A stretch of DNA of 64,000 nucleotides from Zunongwangia sp. HGR-M22. GTDB lineage: Bacteria > Bacteroidota > Bacteroidia > Flavobacteriales > Flavobacteriaceae. Under the pieces are notes generated by a model. That model made no database searches and was not told the origin of the DNA. It was given only the letters and a program-made list of their open reading frames with translations. Both the position numbers and the translations under genes were made by a program. This document shows positions 26,910 through 36,692 of the stretch, in pieces. The stretch covers positions 2,565,001-2,629,000 of the forward strand of contig NZ_CP115159.1 of NCBI RefSeq assembly GCF_027594425.1, in the 5' to 3' direction. How positions within the stretch are numbered: position 1 is the first letter of the stretch; every line of letters starts with the position of its first letter.

Positions 26910-27803
26910 ATGAAATATCCTTACTTAGAAACAGAATTCAACGAAAATCTGGATAAACAGGTTGTTAAGATTATAAATCAATATTGGAAAATTGAGAACA
27001 GAACATTTCTTTATTCACCAACCAAATTGAGGAATAAATTTGGAATCACCCAACCCAGGTTAAATTCAATTGTAAAAAATAATTCGAAAACAAAACTATT
27101 TTTAGATGAATGTGTTGAATGTGAAAAACCAATTATAATTCCTGTTACAAGCCAATCAACAGCGAAAAATAAAATTGAAAATCCAGATTTCATCTGTTCA
27201 GATTGTAGATCTAAACTAAATCGCGCTCCATAAAATGATGACTTTACAAGTTCTAAAAATCATGGCTTAAAGTATGCTATAAAAGCTCGGTGTTGGAATA
27301 AGTTAACTAGAGAGGAATTAGCTGTTTTAAAAAAAATTATAGAATATGATGACTATAGGTCTCTACAAAAAAAAGTAATTCAAACTAATTTTGAACACTA
27401 TTGGCCAATTATCGAAAAACTTGACCGGTTATCTTTAATAGAAATTCAAAGAGATCCATTAAATAACAGAATTCAGAAAATATTCTTTCTGCCTGAACTA
27501 GCTAATGAGTTAGAAATAAATCGAAGAAATATTGTGTTTACAGAATCGAGCCTGAATTTTAATATTCCCCAAAGATTAAACAGAACAGAAGAAACACAAC
27601 CCAAATTTTTAAAACCAGTTAAATTTGACAGAGATATAGTCCTAAAAAAAGGAATGGAATACCTTTGTAGTATTTGGACTAATCCTGATGGTTCATTAAA
27701 TTTTGGACTAAAATCTATGGATGAATTGAAAGCCCAAAAAAACAGCATAAAAGGCTCTAATCCTAAAACAATTGGAGAAGTAATAAAGGAAATATGGAAA
27801 TAA
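26910..27803 (+). pseudogene. Hypothetical element gene interrupted by one in-frame stop
   Basis: The frame from ATG 26910 codes 107 aa to a TAA at 27231-27233, then stays open in the same frame for another 189 codons to 27803. The two parts together would be about 297 aa. The first part has a winged-helix-like N-terminus (LYSPTKLRNKFGITQPRLNSIV) and a zinc-ribbon pair (CVECEK ... CSDCRS, about 70-100); the second part (LTREELAVLKKIIEYDDY, then EKLDRLSLIEIQ) again looks like a winged helix. Function unknown; a regulator is plausible. Last gene of the plus-strand backbone before the convergent RM operon. A sequencing error, a nonsense mutation or readthrough are the options. Confidence 0.65.
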
Positions 27804-27894
27804 GAGATAATAGCATCTAATAAAAAAGTGAGGAATGGTGTTAAGGGGCAAGATAAATAGGGCAGTATCGAGTAAAGCCTGTCAAGTCAAACTC

Positions 27895-30800
27895 TTACCT
27901 TCCTGAATCCTGCCCTATCATCCTCTTCATTGTATCAAAAAAGGCTTGGTAGAAAGCTTCATCCTTTGCATATAGCCTGTATAGATCAAGCTCATTTTTA
28001 CGTTGCTTTCTCATTACTTCATCAATTATCTTTTCTAAAGCCAAATCACTATTTTGCTTATCGGTATTATCGGCTACTTTCGTTTTAAAGTCAGGATGTG
28101 CCTGGACATGTTTTCCTAATTGAATAAATTTTGTTCGTTGTTCATCTGGCGTTGCCTCCCATCCTTGAAACCATCTTTCATTGAAATTCCTGATAATATT
28201 TTCAAGAATATCTTCTTCTTTCTCTCCGTGGGCGCCACGTGGATTCGGATTTTGCGGATCTAAACCTGTCTCAGATGCATCCAGACCTATGGAGTTATTC
28301 AATTTGGTGCGCTCCAGGCCATAGGTTGAAAGATCTACAGACTCTAATAATTCATCCAGATTATCGGAATCCTTATCCTTTACTATCAGTTTCGGGATCA
28401 GGAATTTCAGGAACCAGAACAGTTTTTCCCAAGTAACCATTTCGTAAGGCATGATGGCAGCCATCTGTCCATAGATCTTGACAAATTGCTTTGCCTTAAT
28501 CTTAAAGTCGGCTTTATCTTCATCTTCCAGTTCCAGTTCAGTATTAAAACGATGAGCAGCCGCGTCAATGATGGGGCTCAATTTTTGAGCATCTTCTTTC
28601 ATAAAGAATTTCTCACAGAAAAGCTCCACTTCTTCCTGTTCGTAGACACCTGTTTCGTCTAAAGTTTCCTTGATCTCATGCAGTACATTAATATCTGTGG
28701 CACCGCTTAAAGAAGTTGCTGTATAGAAAGGATCAAAGGAATTCTTGATGTCTTCTGTTGAGTTAAAGAAATCCAGGATAAAAATATCCTCAGTCTTTTT
28801 AACAAGTTTATCGGCAGATCGATTTAATCTTGATAAAGCCTGAACAGCCAATACCCCTTGCAGCTTTTTATCTACATACATCGCTGTAAGCTTGGGCTGA
28901 TCAAAACCGGTAAGATATTTGTTCGCGACGACAAGAATTCTATATTTATCCTTATCAAAATTATCTTTAGTATCCTTCTCTCCGAATCCGTTTATATCGG
29001 CTTCGGTATATTCAATTCCATCAACAGTTTTAGAGCCGGAGAAAGCGATCAGAATATTAAAGGGATTTCCTCTTTGATCCAGAATCCTACTTAAAGCCTT
29101 GTAATATCGAATGGCCGAAACGATGCTTTGGGTTACGACCATGGCCTTAGCTTTTCCTTTAAGCTTTTTCTTATTGATAATATTCGGAATAAAATGATCC
29201 AGGATTACTTCGGCTTTGGTATCTATAGTTTGCTGATGGCTCTCTACATAAGCCTTTAATTTTTTCTGGGCTTTTTGAGAATCGAATAAAGGGTTTTCCT
29301 CTATAGATTTTTCTATCTCATAATAGCTCTTATACGTAGTATAATTCGCAAGCACATCAAGAATAAAGCCTTCCTCAATAGCTTGTTTCATGGAATACAA
29401 ATGAAATGGCCTGAAGGAACCATCCTCTTGTTTTACCCCAAACTTTTCTAAAGTATTATTCTTTGGTGTTGCAGTAAAAGCCAGATAAGAGGCATTTCCG
29501 CGCATCTTTCTTGCCTGCATTGCTTTGATGATCTTATCCTGTACATCTTCCTCCTCGTCTTCTTCCTGTGCCTGCTGACCCATGGATTGATTCATCTTAT
29601 CGTGAGCTGAACCGCTTTGAGAACTGTGAGCTTCATCTATGACCACCGCAAAACGTTTATCACTAAGATCTGAAATTCCATCTATGATAAACGGAAACTT
29701 CTGGATAGTAGTAATAATGATCTTTTTTCCACTCTCCAGGCTTTCTCTTAATTCTCTGGATGAATAGGCTGGCGCAACGATATTTTTCACTTCGGAAAAA
29801 TCTTTGATATTTTCCCTGATCTGCTTATCCAGTAGTCGCCTATCGGTTACGACAATAACAGAATCGAATAAAGGCTTCTCCATGCCTTTACTCCCATGAA
29901 TACCTTCTACCTGCGGATACGTCTCAATAAGCTGAAATGCTGCCCAAGTAATAGAATTCGATTTTCCGGATCCTGCCGAGTGCTGAATTAGGTAGGTCTG
30001 CCCTACTCCATTTTTACCCGCGTGATCTATGATCTCTCGCACCACATCCATCTGATGATAGCGCGGGAAGAAAAGGGTTCTGGTATTAAGTGGATCTTTA
30101 GCTTTGCCATCCAGCCTAACAAAATGCTGGAACAGGTTGGCAAGACTTTTTCTCGTTAAAACATCCTCCCAGAGATAGGCTGTTTTATGACCGTTTGGAT
30201 TTACCGGGTTACCTTTCCCATTATCGTTCCCTTTATTAAAGGGCAAAAAGTAAGTGTTGCCACCATTCAATTTGGTGGTCATGTAAACTTCATCGGTATC
30301 TACTGCAAAATGCACCAGGCAACGACCAAAGTTTAGCAAGGTTTGTTTTATATCGCGATCAAACTTATACTGCTTTTGGGCGTGGACTTTCGCATTCTGA
30401 CCCGTCCAGTGATTCTTTAATTCTGCGGTCATAACAGGCAGGCCATTAATAAAAATTACAATATCGATCTCCTCTCGCGGATTCTCTACCGAATATCTTA
30501 ACTGCCGGGTCGCGCTAAACTGGTTATCCTGAAAAAGTTTTTTTACCCGTTCGCTACTGCTTGCTAAAGGTAACTGGTAAAATAAGGTGAAATGCGCATC
30601 ATCTACCGCCAAACCTTTTTTAAGCAACTGAAGAACGCCATATTTTTTAATCATTCTGTCCAGGCGTTCCAAGATCTTTAATTTCCAGTCTCCATGTCTT
30701 TGAAGCTTTTCCAGTTCTTCTTTTTGAGTTTCTTCCAGAAAGCTCCAAAATCTTCTTTTATCGATGGCATATTTTGCATCGAAATCACCTGGATCCCCAA

Positions 30801-30954
30801 TGTAATAACCATTCCCTGAAACATATTGCTCAGACTCCTCGGTGATATTCGCATTGGGATCCTGGTCTTTGATCTTTTCAATAGTGGTACCGGAAAGCGT
30901 TTCTTGGATGGCAGCTTCTAAGGCTTGTTCGTTAGTTTGAGATGGCATACTCAT
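27895..30954 (-). CDS. hsdR: Type I restriction enzyme R subunit
   Basis: 1019 aa, full length. N-terminal PD-(D/E)xK nuclease with EEIDIVIFINGLPVMTAELK (D164, E178, K180), then the SF2 translocase: Walker A SAGSGKS (328-332), VIDEAHSSQSG (DEAH 440-443), AFTATP, and the later helicase motif LNRSAD after ALSR. A C-terminal helical domain that docks on the methylase follows. It cuts unmodified DNA after ATP-driven translocation. It is the last gene of the hsdM-hsdS-GHKL-hsdR operon; its start overlaps the end of the preceding GHKL-DUF3883 gene by 23 nt. All catalytic motifs are intact. Confidence 0.95.
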   Translation of the reverse strand: MSMPSQTNEQALEAAIQETLSGTTIEKIKDQDPNANITEESEQYVSGNGYYIGDPGDFDAKYAIDKRRFWSFLEETQKEELEKLQRHGDWKLKILERLDRMIKKYGVLQLLKKGLAVDDAHFTLFYQLPLASSSERVKKLFQDNQFSATRQLRYSVENPREEIDIVIFINGLPVMTAELKNHWTGQNAKVHAQKQYKFDRDIKQTLLNFGRCLVHFAVDTDEVYMTTKLNGGNTYFLPFNKGNDNGKGNPVNPNGHKTAYLWEDVLTRKSLANLFQHFVRLDGKAKDPLNTRTLFFPRYHQMDVVREIIDHAGKNGVGQTYLIQHSAGSGKSNSITWAAFQLIETYPQVEGIHGSKGMEKPLFDSVIVVTDRRLLDKQIRENIKDFSEVKNIVAPAYSSRELRESLESGKKIIITTIQKFPFIIDGISDLSDKRFAVVIDEAHSSQSGSAHDKMNQSMGQQAQEEDEEEDVQDKIIKAMQARKMRGNASYLAFTATPKNNTLEKFGVKQEDGSFRPFHLYSMKQAIEEGFILDVLANYTTYKSYYEIEKSIEENPLFDSQKAQKKLKAYVESHQQTIDTKAEVILDHFIPNIINKKKLKGKAKAMVVTQSIVSAIRYYKALSRILDQRGNPFNILIAFSGSKTVDGIEYTEADINGFGEKDTKDNFDKDKYRILVVANKYLTGFDQPKLTAMYVDKKLQGVLAVQALSRLNRSADKLVKKTEDIFILDFFNSTEDIKNSFDPFYTATSLSGATDINVLHEIKETLDETGVYEQEEVELFCEKFFMKEDAQKLSPIIDAAAHRFNTELELEDEDKADFKIKAKQFVKIYGQMAAIMPYEMVTWEKLFWFLKFLIPKLIVKDKDSDNLDELLESVDLSTYGLERTKLNNSIGLDASETGLDPQNPNPRGAHGEKEEDILENIIRNFNERWFQGWEATPDEQRTKFIQLGKHVQAHPDFKTKVADNTDKQNSDLALEKIIDEVMRKQRKNELDLYRLYAKDEAFYQAFFDTMKRMIGQDSGR

Positions 30955-33900
30955 TTAATTTTAAATTTACTCGGTAATTGACCGGCTTTAATTCACCAAG
31001 GAGTGTGATATCTTTTATGCGGAAGATTTTTGAATCCTTATTTACTAACCAAATTTCAAATTGATCTACATTGTCATCAGCAAATTTTTTTTCCTCTCTA
31101 CTAATGATAAAGGAGGCTCCATTATAAAATTTACATTCAACATATTTTGTCTTCTCTTCTACTGCATCATAATACCGGAGATCATAATGTTCACCTTCAT
31201 GTGTTTTGGCTAAGTGCTCAACCTGAGAATATAAATCCGGTCTACTCAACAAATATTCTTCTACAATTTTTTCAACTTTATTTCCAAGCTTCTTTTTTTG
31301 GTTAGGATTCAATTCCCTATTGTCACCTAACCAAGGGCCTTGAGGGCTTCTAACTTCTTCTTCCTGATTTCCTAATTGTATCTCAAATTCCTGAACTAGA
31401 TCGCTCGTTACAGTGTCATCGATATTAAAATCATCGGTTTTAGCTTCTTCTTCTTTTACACTTAACATTTTAAGTTCCGATTTTATAAAATCTAATTGAC
31501 CCCGGAAATAGCTCAAACTATTTAAAACCTCATCTCTTCTTAACTCCAGTTCTTCATCTTCTGATAGCATTGAAAGATTTTTTCTGTTTATAAGGTCATA
31601 ATGCTGATACTGATCATTATTTAATTCAAATTTTAGTGAGGGAAACTCTTTCCTCAATTCCGAAATAATAATTTCTTCAAAATCATAATTGGAGGCACTT
31701 TCTTTGAATTCTTGATTATCAAATAAATGTTCAATTTTATATAGCCATTTTATGAATTGCTTTTGATAAACCACTTCTCTTGATGAAAGATAGTCCCAAA
31801 TTTGATCCTTAAGATTTTTCTTTATTAGGCTGTAATATTTTTTAAATTCCTGATTATATAATTTATCAAAGGAGATTTTATATTCAGAGGCACTATTATA
31901 TTCCTTCAAGTCAACACCTAAAAAATCAAAAACTCCTTTAATTCGCCGAAGTTGATCAAGATTATCGTCAGAAATAAAAAAAAGATCTTGATCTAAGGTT
32001 GGGAAAAATTGATTTATAATTTCTTCTAGGTTGTTATCATCTAAGTTTTCATGAATCTTAATTTCTTTCAAATCAAAGATGGCCGTCCATATGGACAATC
32101 GAATACTTATTTCGCCGAGTAAAATTTTTGCTTCTTCTAAAATGCCTTCTGCAAGGTCATTATTAATATCATATAGATTATCATCTTTAGATTGAATAAT
32201 AATTGTTTCGAAGGTTTTTTTCTCGTCTTGAGTATCAAAAACCTTTAGAAAAATGTCTGAAAGATTATCTCTAAACTGTTTATTTTTTCGGAGATCAGTG
32301 AGATTTATATCTGCAGGTATATTTAAATAAAACTCATCATTGATATAGATGTAATCGAACGGAGCAATTTCAAATTTTTGATCCTCTAGACTACAGATAA
32401 GATCCTCACAGCAATTTATTTTTAACTTATTTAATAATTGAACCTGATTTTTTTTGACATCTTCTTTAGTAATCTTATCCAACCTGAAGGCTAAAATGAA
32501 TGGTTTTATTTCTTGAAGAAAAATCTGGAATTCTGGAGAAATAAGTTCGTTACTCCTCATCCTTTCCATTTTTAAGTTCAATTCGTTTAAGTTCTTTAAC
32601 CCAAACAATTCTATAGCTTTAGTTCCTCCAGAACGTGATGGATAATACAGAATCGGAAATTTCGTTGTAAGGGATTCTGGAAGCTGAATTCTATCACTAT
32701 AGTATATCTGCTCTGCATTCTTTACCTTAATGTCATTTCCTACTCTAGCATATAAATTAGCGTTTAAAATTTCTTCTTCATTTTCTCTATAATGACTTAC
32801 TAGACTTTTATAAAACACTTGGGCTCCCTTATGGTTTTCCTTATCAGCCAGGATTTGAGTTTGTTCTTTTAAATATTCAATATCGAGTTGATTAAAATCC
32901 TGCTTAGCACCAAGAAATTTAAGAATTCTATCTACTTCATTCTTTTCTAGACTTGGATTGATACTCTTGAGATAATCATAATCAATTATAAATGGATTAA
33001 ACCAAATACTCCTCTTATTAGTTATAAGATAATTCCCGACATTATATGTTTTAGAGATACTATAAAAAATAAAATTCTCAAAATTAGAGATATACTTGGT
33101 TCCTCGGAAACTATAGCTTAAACTTTCTCTATTAGAATAAGTTGAATGAAAATTTGAAAAGATATTTTTTATTTGTTCGTCTAATGAAATTAAGGCAACT
33201 ATTTGATTTATGTCATATTTTGGGCTATTTATAATTTTTTCAAGATTAAGCGCTGAATAGAGCGTATAGCTGGTAATATTCGAACTGTGCTCATTACCTA
33301 TATATTCAATATAATCCTCAGGTATATCGGAATTTAACTTATGAATAATGGTGAATTGATTAACTCCTAACCATTTTAAAAATTCTTCGACTTCATCAAT
33401 ATCTTGATTTTCCAACCCGAGCTTATTGAGCTCACAAATAATTTGATTCTGATTATATAAATCTGGAAAGATATCTTTTGATTTTTTACCAATTTCAAAT
33501 TCACTAGAGAGAACCAATTCATTGATATTCTTCACCTTATTTCTACGATTCAAACATGGGACGCTTGAAAAAATTATTAAAGGATTCTCGCCTCTGTACT
33601 GGTAATTATGGAAAAGAGTTTGATAAAATTCTTTTAAGATTTCTTGCTTATCCTCAGCTTCCACAAGGATATTCTTTGTTTCGAATACAATTTTATCAAT
33701 TACCGTTTGAGGTTCGAAAGATTGAACATTTGAAATTTCTTCTAATCGATCTTTTAAGACTCTCCCCTTATTTCTTTCTTCGGTTAATTCTAGTTCTGAA
33801 ATTAACGCTTTATATAATTCAGAATTAAGAAATCTTATGTGAGAGTAAACCGGAACTTTTAATTCGCTATTCTTTGAGGTTTTATTAGTAAACACATAAT

Positions 33901-35362
33901 CTTCGGCATGTATTATTTGACCTTTCTCATCGATTAAAACACTAAACTTTTGGTCTGGATATTCTTCTAAAAGAAGTTTGACATATTCCGCCCTTTGTCT
34001 ATCTTTCAGGTTTACAGCGATTTTTTCAATAATTTTCTCATAATCGTCCGGTCTATCGATATATTGATTTGGATCTGCTTCTAAATCACAGTAGATGATT
34101 TGATGCCGGTAATGATTATGCAGATAGTTCTCTTCCATAAATTTAGCAATCCCATTACCAAGATCTTTAGCAATTTCTTTAGTATGATATTCACCACATA
34201 AAGTTGGATAAACTTTGAAATCTTCCCAGTAATCATCGATCAAATCTGAATATGGTCGGTATACATCAAAATCATTATTATTAATGGAAAGATATGGCAA
34301 CCACGATTTATCAAGCCTATTCTTTAAAACTTCAATAAACCTTAAATGAAGTTGAAATAACTTCTCTAAAACGAAATCGTTTATTTTTGATTCTGTGCTA
34401 TGATTTCTATTCTGGTCTAATTCTAAACTCGCATGTACAACAAATGGAAGTTCAAATGGGATTTGTGTTTTGAAATAGTTGTACATTACTTCATCACTAA
34501 ATGAAAGATCATTATTATAGGCGATCTTTACACTATATCTTTTTGGTTCATTTGATTCCCGATCCTCTACCAAACTTTCATCTACAATTCCATCATCACT
34601 AATAACATAGAAGATTTCCCCTTCATGAGTTATTTCAGAGTGGTACTCATCAATCTTCCTCCTTTTTACCGAGATAGTATTCTCAAGAACATCACCTTCA
34701 ATCTGAATGGTATCGATGTTCTTAAGGAATAATAAGGTCTTTTCACTGATCGATTCTAATTGCTTAACTATATCTGCTTCCTTTTCTTTCTTATACCTGA
34801 TTTCTATGGTCGTGGTATATGCATGGTCTAAGTCGAGATCGTCTATTTTACAGCTGTTAAGAAATGGAATTGGAAAAACATTATCCTTAAAGTTTCTTTC
34901 CTTTCTAATTTCTTTCAAATCATTTTCTGAATATCCCAATTTGTTAGCCAGGATATCTTCCTTAAAGTTTTCATTAAAAACAATCTTAAAGCCATTACTT
35001 ATGATAGAAACTTCATTTGACCAATTTATAATGGAACGAAAACCCAATCCTTTATTCCCTATATATCCTGATGAAACTTTTGCAGATAGACCTGGATAGA
35101 AGATTGATCTATAACCTTTGAATGAAAAAGATTTAGCACCATCGTTGCTGATTTTCAATGTCTGAGTTTCGGTTTCTAGAAAAATACGTACTGTAGAAGC
35201 ACCTTCATCTTCACAATTCTGAAAAAGTTCAAGTAATTGCCTGCCATTGTATCCTTTATTTGTCTGTTTTTCTATTTCATAAACGCTCAGGAGGTTGGTG
35301 GGATTTTTTAAATCTTTCCAACGCGTTTCTAGAATTTCCTTTACTTTATTTCGTATACTCAT
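30932..35362 (-). CDS. Large sacsin/HSP90-like GHKL ATPase with C-terminal DUF3883 domain, inside the RM operon
   Basis: 1476 aa from the ATG at 35362 (a TTG one codon upstream is possible). The N-terminus is a complete Bergerat ATP fold of the sacsin/HSP90 type: N-box ELFQNCEDEGA (E45, N49), G1-like SNDG (72-75), G2 loop GYIGNKGLGF (G99-G107). A long middle region (about 200-1280) shows no motif I recognise. A coiled segment (LSYFRGQLDFIKSELKMLSVKEEEAK) leads to a C-terminal DUF3883/NOV_C domain (about 1363-1476). That domain keeps a PD-(D/E)xK-like pattern, EHYDLRYYD (D1394) and KYVECKF (E1409, K1411), suggesting nucleic-acid binding or cleavage. It sits 10 nt after hsdS and overlaps hsdR by 23 nt, so it is co-expressed with the RM system. 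Its DNA looks clearly AT-richer than hsdM. Confidence 0.85.
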   Translation of the reverse strand: MSIRNKVKEILETRWKDLKNPTNLLSVYEIEKQTNKGYNGRQLLELFQNCEDEGASTVRIFLETETQTLKISNDGAKSFSFKGYRSIFYPGLSAKVSSGYIGNKGLGFRSIINWSNEVSIISNGFKIVFNENFKEDILANKLGYSENDLKEIRKERNFKDNVFPIPFLNSCKIDDLDLDHAYTTTIEIRYKKEKEADIVKQLESISEKTLLFLKNIDTIQIEGDVLENTISVKRRKIDEYHSEITHEGEIFYVISDDGIVDESLVEDRESNEPKRYSVKIAYNNDLSFSDEVMYNYFKTQIPFELPFVVHASLELDQNRNHSTESKINDFVLEKLFQLHLRFIEVLKNRLDKSWLPYLSINNNDFDVYRPYSDLIDDYWEDFKVYPTLCGEYHTKEIAKDLGNGIAKFMEENYLHNHYRHQIIYCDLEADPNQYIDRPDDYEKIIEKIAVNLKDRQRAEYVKLLLEEYPDQKFSVLIDEKGQIIHAEDYVFTNKTSKNSELKVPVYSHIRFLNSELYKALISELELTEERNKGRVLKDRLEEISNVQSFEPQTVIDKIVFETKNILVEAEDKQEILKEFYQTLFHNYQYRGENPLIIFSSVPCLNRRNKVKNINELVLSSEFEIGKKSKDIFPDLYNQNQIICELNKLGLENQDIDEVEEFLKWLGVNQFTIIHKLNSDIPEDYIEYIGNEHSSNITSYTLYSALNLEKIINSPKYDINQIVALISLDEQIKNIFSNFHSTYSNRESLSYSFRGTKYISNFENFIFYSISKTYNVGNYLITNKRSIWFNPFIIDYDYLKSINPSLEKNEVDRILKFLGAKQDFNQLDIEYLKEQTQILADKENHKGAQVFYKSLVSHYRENEEEILNANLYARVGNDIKVKNAEQIYYSDRIQLPESLTTKFPILYYPSRSGGTKAIELFGLKNLNELNLKMERMRSNELISPEFQIFLQEIKPFILAFRLDKITKEDVKKNQVQLLNKLKINCCEDLICSLEDQKFEIAPFDYIYINDEFYLNIPADINLTDLRKNKQFRDNLSDIFLKVFDTQDEKKTFETIIIQSKDDNLYDINNDLAEGILEEAKILLGEISIRLSIWTAIFDLKEIKIHENLDDNNLEEIINQFFPTLDQDLFFISDDNLDQLRRIKGVFDFLGVDLKEYNSASEYKISFDKLYNQEFKKYYSLIKKNLKDQIWDYLSSREVVYQKQFIKWLYKIEHLFDNQEFKESASNYDFEEIIISELRKEFPSLKFELNNDQYQHYDLINRKNLSMLSEDEELELRRDEVLNSLSYFRGQLDFIKSELKMLSVKEEEAKTDDFNIDDTVTSDLVQEFEIQLGNQEEEVRSPQGPWLGDNRELNPNQKKKLGNKVEKIVEEYLLSRPDLYSQVEHLAKTHEGEHYDLRYYDAVEEKTKYVECKFYNGASFIISREEKKFADDNVDQFEIWLVNKDSKIFRIKDITLLGELKPVNYRVNLKLNEYAISN

Positions 35363-35372
35363 CAAAATCTAT

Positions 35373-36692
35373 TTAACTCACCTTTATCTTCCCCGTCACC
35401 GCCGCGTCTATTAAACTACTCTTATATTCCTTTAATTTTTCGATTTGCTGTTGATGAAGTTGAATAGCATTATCTATTTTTTTTCTCTCAATTTCTAAAT
35501 AGGATACAATTTCATTTTGTTCCAGTAATGGAGGTGCTGGGATGTAAACTTCTGCAGCTTTAACGATGTAAATTGCCTGCTGTGCACTGTGGTGTGAAGT
35601 ATTAAGAAATTCCTCTTTAAGTTTATCGTTAGCCATAGCTACTACGATAAAATCATTTGCTATTTTATGATTAGTTTTGATTAGAATCACGCTACCGAGC
35701 AAACAAAATTCTTTATCAGTATCTACCTGAGAAATTCTTCCAATAGTAGCTCCACGACTTACAAGCAATAAGTCTCCCTTTTCAGGGTTACATCTTTGTC
35801 TGAATTTTTTGCCATCTCGATAGCTAACAAACTTGTTGTTTGGGAATTTGATATAACCATCCCGAATATCCTTTGCAGATAAAAAAGGCATGCCATCATT
35901 TGTAAATTCAGGAGAAATATGCTCACCGTCAGTGATTTTTTTAGACAAATGTTTAATACGTATGCAATCCCAATGCTCCGGGATCTCCCCGATCCATTCC
36001 ACTCCGGAATCCTTCATTTTGACATCTGGATCCAGGCCTTTGGTCACCGCGTTTTGAATGATGATCTGCTTGCGCTCTTTTAAATGCTCGATAAGCTTTT
36101 GTTTTTGCGCAATAGCAGCATCGATCTTAACACATTTTTCATCCAGGAAACCGGCGATGGCGATTTGTTCTTGTTTTGGAGGTAGAAGAAAAGGTATCGA
36201 CTTCATTCTACTTTTAGAAAGATCCCATTGTCCTATTCTTACTCCATCAGAAGCACTTCCGAAAAATGAAACATACTTTTTTGATCGAATGGCGATATTA
36301 AAAAAGTTAGGATCTACCTCATAGAAAAAATCAAATACATAATAAGCCGGGCTTACAATTCCTGTATATTTTGAAATTCCATAGGATCCCTGCCAGGCTT
36401 TCATTTTGTTCATTCCAAACTGCCCTTCCCTAAGGACTTTATAGCCGCTAAGGTCATCAGGTATATAATTATGATTTTCTTCCTCATCTTCAATATTTCG
36501 GGCTATAACTCCCTTTTCTCTGGTAATGGAAAGAAGAGGTAAATCAGGTCTGTTTTTTTTAGAAATAGGATTTAGCAGTGAACCTAATCTTTTTATTTCC
36601 CAATGCTCTGGTGCTTCCCCAAGCCATTCCACCCCGGAATCCTTATAGCCCGGATATTTCTGGAACTTAACTTTTTCTTTTAAAACTTCCAT
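35373..36692 (-). CDS. hsdS: Type I restriction enzyme S (specificity) subunit
   Basis: 439 aa with the standard two-half layout. Each half opens with a nearly identical segment, KDSGVEW-L/I-GE-x-PEHW (about residues 17 and 227), followed by a target recognition domain, and ends in a conserved coiled-coil: FLDEKCVKIDAAIAQKQKLIEHL after the first and YLEIERKKIDNAIQLHQQQIEKL after the second. The two TRDs differ in sequence, so the target is a bipartite, asymmetric site that cannot be predicted here. It abuts hsdM (stop and start adjacent) and precedes the GHKL gene by 10 nt. Complete. Confidence 0.94.
   Translation of the reverse strand: MEVLKEKVKFQKYPGYKDSGVEWLGEAPEHWEIKRLGSLLNPISKKNRPDLPLLSITREKGVIARNIEDEEENHNYIPDDLSGYKVLREGQFGMNKMKAWQGSYGISKYTGIVSPAYYVFDFFYEVDPNFFNIAIRSKKYVSFFGSASDGVRIGQWDLSKSRMKSIPFLLPPKQEQIAIAGFLDEKCVKIDAAIAQKQKLIEHLKERKQIIIQNAVTKGLDPDVKMKDSGVEWIGEIPEHWDCIRIKHLSKKITDGEHISPEFTNDGMPFLSAKDIRDGYIKFPNNKFVSYRDGKKFRQRCNPEKGDLLLVSRGATIGRISQVDTDKEFCLLGSVILIKTNHKIANDFIVVAMANDKLKEEFLNTSHHSAQQAIYIVKAAEVYIPAPPLLEQNEIVSYLEIERKKIDNAIQLHQQQIEKLKEYKSSLIDAAVTGKIKVS
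35968..36644. repeat. Direct repeats inside hsdS
   Basis: A 47-bp segment at 35968-36014 recurs at 36598-36644 with about 39 of 47 matches, 630 bp apart, at the starts of the two specificity halves. Such repeats allow TRD exchange by recombination. Confidence 0.75.

Noticed and set aside
33556-33828. Plus-strand frames inside the GHKL gene (also 34707-35099)
   Set aside because: They are antisense shadows of a long, well-supported protein.
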